DNA of 63,005 nucleotides from Gonapodya prolifera JEL478. Lineage: Eukaryota; Monoblepharomycota; Monoblepharidomycetes; Monoblepharidales; Gonapodyaceae. Below are positions 57,301 to 63,005 of the stretch, in pieces. Under the pieces are notes generated by a model, which worked only from the letters and a program-made list of their open reading frames with translations, had not been told where the DNA came from and ran no database searches. Position numbers and translations under genes: made by a program. Position 1 is the stretch's first letter; every line of letters starts with the position of its first letter. The DNA lies in contig KQ965886.1 in NCBI GenBank assembly GCA_001574975.1, forward strand, positions 1 to 63,005. The letters are read 5' to 3'.

Positions 57301-59077
57301 CGAGAAAGACGTATGTTAACGCTCTTCGCTGAACAACTCAAAATCCCACGCTGCTGAACTCACGTGCCGGTTTTGTCGGAAACAATGTCGGTCACCTTCC
57401 CCAAGGCTTCGAGACTCGAAATTTTCCGCACAATCGCCTTCTGTTTGGCCATACGTGAGACTCCTTGCGAGAGGACAACAATGAGAACGGCTGGAAGCCC
57501 TTCCGGAATAATCGCGACCTGGGAAGCAGCTTGAGTGGAAATGAAAGCACAACCACGCAGCCATCCAACTCACGCCGACAGATACGGCATACAGAAGAGT
57601 TTCATTGCTCCAGCGAAACCCGCTCGCAGCAAATACAACAACACCGAGGACAATCGCTACTCCAAGGAGCACGTACATAGTGCGTTCCAACGTGATCTAG
57701 GAGGAGCAGACTTATTAGCACGAGTAGACGATTGGAGCCTTATTGGCTAAAGAACTCACCTGTAGAGGTGTTTTGTCTGACTTCTTGCTTGACTTGGTTC
57801 CATCCTGGGGGTCTGAGCCAAGGCTCTTTGCGATCTTTCCAATCTCTGTGTTCAAGCCCGTTCCTACGACGATGCCCCTACCTCGACCTTTTGTTACGGT
57901 CGAGTTTTTGAAAGCGATGTTCTTGCGATCGGGAACGGGTACATTGGCCGGAGTTCCTGGTGGCAAGTTGATGACCTTTCGCACTGGCAGTGATTCCCCG
58001 GTCAGCAGCGCTTCATCAATTTCAAAATTGATCGCTGAGATGATACGAATGTCTGCTGGGATGATGTCCTGTGCATTCTCGTGTTAATGGATCCATCGTA
58101 CTCCGAAACCTGATAAAGCACACTCACCCCTTCCTCCAACGTCACCAAGTCACCAATGACCAAGTCTCCCGTTGGAATGTCGACAGGCTCCCTGCTCCCT
58201 TGAGTATCCTCCCCGGATCCGCTGTCTTTCGGCTTGTGAACATCTAAATGCGCTTTCAATGCCAGTGCTTCCTCCAAGGCGTTCGCTCGTTCTTCATCAG
58301 GAGTGGACGGCTCGACTTGGACGTCAACGTCTTCAACTGATTGAATAATTTCAGCGAATTCTTCGGTGACGTGTCGTTTCCCACTCCGTACCACTCTTGC
58401 TGTAGGTGACGACATGGCTCGCAAAGCTTCCATGGTTTTCTCTCCGCGATACTCTTGAGCAAAGCCGATACCAGTGTTTATAAGGATAACAAGAAGAAGC
58501 GTGACGGCCACAGGCTGGAGACGGAACGACAGTCAGCACTATCGGACCGACAAAGAGAGCGTCAACTCACGTAATCCTTGACGACAACGCTAAATATGAG
58601 AGCAATAGCCAGGACAAAGTTCATCGCATTGACGATATTATCGAATAGTATCTGAACAAAGGAGCGAGTTCGTTATCACTTCGTTGTGCGAGAACATTTT
58701 CATCACGAACCTTGAAAGCCGAAGGTCCCGTGTCCCCAAAGAGTTCATTCTGACCATATTCCTCCAAGCGACGCTAAATGTAGTAGAGCGTGCGTCATTG
58801 TGTTGTACTCTGGGGGAAGGGCGTCCACTCACCAAAGCATCATCCTCAGGAAGTCCCCTTTCAGCGTCTTAAAGGCGGGCCGATGAGCACATGAGGCTTG
58901 ACTCGAATGCTTGAAAAGATGTGCCTCACCAGTCTTCAGCGATTGTATTGTGTCATTTGCGGACACAAAGTGAAAGCCCTCAGATCGCAGCGTGTTCAGC
59001 ACTTCCTTCAAGTGAGCGTCCTGCCGTTGAGACGCCGCTAGCTGGATGCGGGCGCGTCCAGCTCCAAAGATCCTCAT
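54339..59077 (-). CDS. P-type cation ATPase, ENA/IID (Na+/K+ efflux) type
   Basis: About twenty-two short exons run from the ATG at 59077 to the TAG at 54341-54339. Motifs in order are GLPEDDALRRLEEYG (N-terminal domain), LTGESLPV (actuator, near 58000), IPEGLPAV (membrane helix 4, near 57500), VSDKTGT with the phosphorylated Asp (near 57375) followed by an 18-nt exon LTQGKM, GDPTE (nucleotide domain, near 56920), TGDHITTARAIA (near 56030), TGDGSNDAPAL (hinge, 55750-55650), SIVLTDDNFAT, and C-terminal helices ending ITWEWGLIIG. The C-terminal NTDVF..GIT.WEWG pattern fits fungal ENA pumps, which export Na+ or K+ across the plasma membrane; direction and ion are inferred. The actuator domain carries an unusual acidic insert of about 60 residues, and the usual Val of TGDGVND is Ser. 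A truncated copy lies at 12914-13515. Confidence 0.85.
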
Positions 59078-59316
59078 CGTGATTGGAATGATGTGTCAGC
59101 GGGATCGAAAGGAGTTTTATGAAATTTAAGGTTCGGTTTTGCGACAGGTCACATGTCCGTCTGGCGAGTGATGTCACAGTCCATCATTTTGCGTTTCGTT
59201 GCCATTACTCACCCGTAGCCCCGGAGTCTGGTTACGCGAATACTACATCTGGATTCAGATTGATCGAATAAGCTAGATTACAGTAACCACACACGAACAA
59301 AATACACTTATAACAA

Positions 59317-60461
59317 CTACTCCAAATAATTGAGTCCGTTATCGGGCAAGTTCCGCGCGTCCAAAATGTCGACATGTAATTCATTCTCCGCCACAACCGC
59401 TGCTCTAATCACAGCCGGGTTACCTCTCCACGTTGCGTCGACGCGGATTCCGTACTGTGGGTCTGCGGTGTGCCAGTCGCTCCGTGTGCCTCCTCGCAAA
59501 TCGCGAAGGCTCTTGTTCCCTAGACCCAAGTTGACGGCAAAGTCTTGCGCGAGAAGTCTCAAGGCCGAATTCGTTCCCGAAAAGCGGATGGAGGCGCCGT
59601 AGAATTGGGAGGAGGTGTTGGAATCTTGCCTAAAGAAGAAGGCGGTATAGCACCAGTCTGAATCAATGTCTTCCCGGCGTCGAGCATGGGAGATGAACGA
59701 TGAGAAGGTGGGAGAAAGTATTGATTGAAATTCATCGGCACGAAGCCTGAGAAAGGAGTGAGTGAAATTGTGGAGGTATCTTCAGGAGTTTACGCAATTT
59801 CCTCACCACCAATATGTGCTTCGAAAGTTCTTCACTTCTGGAGCGGCAGGAAGTCGTTCACCAATGTCTTCCATGCCCTGTGCCCATGGGTAGAATTCCC
59901 GCACGATTCGCGTTGGTGACATCCCAAAGCACAGTGACGGAAACAAATCATTGACTTCCACGATCTTGTTCGCGTCCTTGTGCGCTGCTTCCAGGTGGCC
60001 ATCCAGCTGTTCTCGCGTACCGACCCACGTGCAATCCGGGGAATGTATGCAGCGCACCCTTAGCGATGCCAGGATGGATTTCACGAGAATGGCGCTGTCG
60101 CGAAGCTGGGATTCGCTCAGGGAAGCGCGCGATTGTGGACAGGTTGCATTTCGTTGGAGCCCTAAGCTAAGTGACTTCTAAGTCGTCTTGGGTACGAAAA
60201 ACAGCACCGACTGCGAGACCTACATAAGTGAATACACTGTCTGCAAAACGTGTGCGGCTGGGTGCATCCATCGTCGACAGGATCGACGACTGGACGGAGG
60301 TGGGGAAGAAAAAGGCGATATATGGAGACGATGAACCACGGCAGCAGACCTCCCCCGCGCTGGATTCACCCACTCGGGCACTGGCACACGATGCACACAA
60401 GGTGTGGCGACGGCGGGTCGATGTACTCGAGCTCTTGCGAAGTGTAAGGGAAGAACATCAT
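59317..60461 (-). CDS. RING plus TRAF-type zinc-finger protein
   Basis: Exons 60461-60374, 60289-60224, 60161-59807 and 59746-59317 join in phases 1, 1 and 2 and give 312 residues. The RING finger is assembled across two introns: VCIVCQCPIVDPV, then CTQPHTFCRQCI, then CPQSRASL (the last Cys pair is partly changed, CPQS instead of CPQC). A TRAF-type zinc finger follows, VRCIHSPDCTWVG...LDGHLEAAH. The C-terminal ~200 residues (FPSLCFGMSP, RREDIDSDWCYTAFFF, SLRDLRGGTR) are not recognised but are shared with the decayed copy just upstream. RING/TRAF proteins are usually E3 ligases or signalling adaptors; the altered last zinc ligand leaves activity uncertain. Confidence 0.75.
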
Positions 60462-60593
60462 CTGAAAATAAACACTTGGACTGGGTCACATAGAGATAAG
60501 GCTCACTTTGCAACACTTCATCCCTTTTGAATTGCGCCAACGTGGGAACTACTCCGTGTAATTTAACCCGTTATCGGGCAAGTTATGTGCTTC

Positions 60594-61535
60594 TTAAATG
60601 TCGACAAAGAATTCATTCTCCGTCACAACCGCTGCTCTGATGACAGCGGGAGAACCTCTCCATGTTGCTTCGACCCGAAACCCGTACCGTGGGTCCGTGG
60701 GCTTCCAGTCTCGAGTGCCGCCTCGCAGGTCTCGAAGGTTCTTGCTATCTAGGCGGAGGTGGGCCCCAAAGTCTTGCGCAAGGGTACACGGCCGGAATTC
60801 CACCAGGGATGACCACCCGGTATTCCAGGTTGCTCGATATGGGTCACTAGGCTGGCCAAGTATAGGCCCCAGCCTGTACTGACTGTAGGGGCGGGGGCTG
60901 GGAACGGCTGGAGGTTCCACGTTCCTCCACACCCGATTCCACGGCCGAGTTTTCTCCGGACAAGCGGATGGAAGCGCCGTAGAATTGGAGGAGTCGTTTG
61001 ATCTTGCCTGAAGAAGAAGGTGGTGTTGCACAAGTCTGAATCAATGTCTTCGCGGCGCCGAGCATTGGCGATATATGATGAAAAGGTTGAAGAGAGAATA
61101 GATTCCACATCACCAGAAGGAAGCCTAAGGAAAGGGAAAACATAACCGTCAGATTATGGGAGGTGCCGACAGAGTTTATGTTGTTTCCTCACCACCAATA
61201 CGTGCTTCGAAAGTTTGTCACTTCTTCTGCGACGGGAAGATTCTCTCGGAAGTTTTCGAAGCGCTCCCTGGATGAGTAGAACTCTTGCGCGATTTGCTCC
61301 GGTGACACTCCAAAGTACAACGAAGGAAACAAATCGTTGACTTCCAGAATCGTTTTCACATCCTTGTCTTCCGCTCCCACAGATCTGGACGGACGTGGTG
61401 CGGTGGGGACGGGGAGTGGGTGGGGAAACGGACATAGTATTGAGACGATGGAAACGCAGCAGAAGGCACACGATTGCATATCGGGTGCGGAAACATCGGG
61501 TCGACGTACTCGACCTTTTGTGAAGCGTGCAGCAT
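60594..61535 (-). pseudogene. Decayed tandem copy of the RING/TRAF gene
   Basis: From about 61535 it begins like the neighbour (QKVEYVDP versus QELEYIDP) but lacks the rest of the RING and the TRAF finger. It resumes at ILEVNDLFPSLYFGVSP and ends in the shared C-terminal region. Compared with the neighbour it has a 2-nt loss near 61000 (frameshift), a 145-bp insertion at 60795-60939, and a TAA at 60596-60594 where the neighbour continues for 14 more codons. It is a broken duplicate. Confidence 0.75.
60787..60947. mobile_element. 145-bp insertion flanked by 8-bp direct repeats
   Basis: The octamer CACGGCCG occurs at 60787-60794 and again at 60940-60947. The 145 bp between them is absent from the aligned position of the intact paralog (near 59560), where only one GGCCGA occurs. 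This is what a small non-autonomous transposon leaves. Inverted repeats are weak (GAATTCC at one end, GATTC at the other). Confidence 0.5.
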
Positions 61536-62906
61536 GAGATGCGTGTGGATTGGATTGGATGTGGACTGGTTTGAATATATGTGTGGAGTATATGTTCGAT
61601 GTGGGAGGGAGCCACATCCCTGTACCCCTGAAGCTGACTGGATGAGAAGTTATGTAATTGCTTGCAGAGCTTACTGGAGTCGCGGGATCGTTATGATTCT
61701 TCGGTTGAAGTTTAATGAATTTCTGGTCGCTTCATTTCTTGTTGAGTACATCGATAGCAGTAAGGGCGAGGGGGGGTTTGTGAGGAGACAAGACTTATGA
61801 ATTGGCACACCAATGGCACATCGTGTCCATTTTGTACATGGAATGGGGTCTTTCAATGGTTTTAAGGCGGGGGGGGGGGAACTGCATTCTTTCTGCAGGC
61901 TGGATGAAGCGGAGTGGACCTTCGTGACTCATGCTGCTGTGCCACGGACCAAAGTTTTGATCAAGGTGTCCCCTCCCATCTCTTCGCAACACTTCCCATT
62001 GGATGTCGGAGGCGCCAATCAGCAGCACGTGCGCTCGAAGCAGCATTTTACTTCGATGACCCGTGGGGGTCTACCCGCATTCACGTGCGGGAAGAGCAGT
62101 GTGGCGTCTCGCTGGTCCATCCCAAGACATCCGGCATCCAGGGTCTCCTCGCAGGCTTGCTGAACGCTCGGGCGAGGGTGGTGTGGCATTAAGCCAAGGA
62201 TCAGCATGGGAGTGTGTATGATGTAGTTATGGGACACAAGAGCGACAACCTCCTTGTGGTGTGTCCTGGGCAACGGCTCAGAGGGGAGCTGACCTCTCTG
62301 GGACGGCGAAGTCGCTCTACTACTGTGTACTAGTGAACTGTCGAACGATGGAATAAACCGCGATGGAACTCCGGTGTTGGAAGAAGACCGAATTGAATGC
62401 CATCAACCAATAGATGATCGTACACTCTGACGGACTCCCACTCCTCCCAATCCTCGCCAGAGTCCCAACCGAACGGAACTGCCATCGGTTTATGCCACTG
62501 TGTTGGGGTCTTCCTTCGTATTGTTGCCTAGGCCACAGCATCCAGTTCAAGCCCTCCATCAAAACAGGATGGAACCACCACGTAATCACAGCCGTGGCGA
62601 TTAGTTGCTTATGGTTTTATATGTGGTGTAAGTCCTGGTTGGTGGGAAAGGATATTGTGGTGGATTGCTCACATTGCTATTGCAAGGACCAATTCAATCT
62701 ATTGGCGAAGACTTCCACCCAATCTCCACCCACCTACCCACCCCGTTCCCTCTTTACTATAATGGCGAAATCTCTCTGTGGATGCGCGGCCAAAGATGAG
62801 GTTGATCGATGACCCAGGCGGCCAAAGGTGAGTCTCCTCGAGGAGCACTCGAACGTTATAAGAAGACCTCCGCAATGAATTTGCACCAAATCAATTCAAG
62901 ACCGCC
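61536..62906. other. Intergenic, no recognised gene
   Basis: Overlapping short frames on both strands around 61800-62270 and 62414-62812 carry no recognisable domains. A G-run lies at 61868-61878. A TTATAA sequence at about 62856 may be the TATA element of the gene starting at 62907. Confidence 0.4.
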
Positions 62907-63005
62907 ATGAGACTCTCCGGCACTCCGTCGTGGTGGACGCTCGCGGTCTTCATCGTCGCAATCGCTCACTTCTCCCAAGTCCGCGGGGTCGTCCTCAACG
63001 AACGC
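62907..63005 (+). CDS. N-terminus of a secreted protein (3' part off window)
   Basis: The ATG at 62907 opens a frame of 33 codons to the window end. It encodes a signal peptide: MRLSGTPSWW, a hydrophobic core TLAVFIVAIA, then QVRGVVLNER. A TATA-like TTATAA lies about 50 bp upstream and the ATG has a purine-poor but acceptable context (GCCATGA). The mature protein cannot be identified from what is visible. Confidence 0.55.
   Translation, partial: MRLSGTPSWWTLAVFIVAIAHFSQVRGVVLNER

Noticed and set aside
1-63005. Search for CRISPR arrays, rRNA genes, bacterial promoters/terminators and viral genes
   Set aside because: None were seen; the gene structure is eukaryotic throughout and the only arrays are simple tandem repeats.

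Overview
The window is nuclear DNA of a eukaryote, almost certainly a fungus and most likely a zoosporic (chytrid-type) fungus. Genes are split by many short GT-AG introns (mostly 54-120 bp) that join in consistent phase, gene density is moderate on both strands, and the gene content (ENA-type P-ATPase, GH18 chitinase, Crinkler-type protein, EXORDIUM-like protein, ankyrin/SH3 proteins) fits that group. The chytrid assignment is inference. No rRNA genes, intact tRNA genes, CRISPR arrays or bacterial operons were seen.

1-20.0 kb is dominated by a cluster of paralogous proteins built on one module: an ankyrin-like helical repeat, then a Trp-rich segment, then a second helical repeat. The module is followed by long disordered stretches and, in several members, a coiled coil and a C-terminal SH3 domain. 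Members are at 1-3205 (-, three tandem modules, runs off the window), 4500-8608 (-), 10757-12768 (+), 16005-20017 (+), and a distant member at 51589-53257 (+). A detached coiled-coil/SH3 gene sits at 3549-4228 (-). Interleaved are an F-box/LRR gene (9007-10179), an alpha/beta hydrolase (13641-15167) and an internally deleted ENA-ATPase pseudogene (12914-13515).

20.4-28.9 kb is poorer in clear genes: an F-box-like fragment opposite a Gly/Ala-repeat protein with a frameshift, a multi-pass membrane protein (22.7-24.0 kb), and a Crinkler-type gene whose ubiquitin-like header carries a frameshift (25.3-27.5 kb). 31.3-35.0 kb is a 15-exon secreted GH18 chitinase with four tandem ~31-residue modules, each using the same 14-nt microexon. 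35-38.9 kb is repeat- and relic-rich.

38.9-48.4 kb holds a second membrane protein, a short-chain dehydrogenase, an acidic hypothetical protein, a double-ubiquitin-like/RING protein, and a secreted EXORDIUM-like domain fused to plant-type leucine-rich repeats. 48.4-51.5 kb is degenerate repeats and a hexanucleotide microsatellite. 54.3-59.1 kb is the full ENA-type P-ATPase, source-like relative of the pseudogene at 13 kb. 59.3-61.5 kb has a RING/TRAF-zinc-finger gene and a decayed tandem copy carrying a small insertion with 8-bp direct repeats. The last 99 bases are the start of a secreted protein.

Exon boundaries below were built by hand from splice consensus, reading-frame phase and comparison between paralogs. 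No alignment or search was run. Within the window the genes do not form one pathway; the recurring themes are secreted/cell-surface proteins (chitinase, EXORDIUM-LRR, terminal secreted protein), ubiquitin-linked proteins (F-box, Ubl-RING, RING-TRAF), and scaffold-like ankyrin/SH3 proteins.
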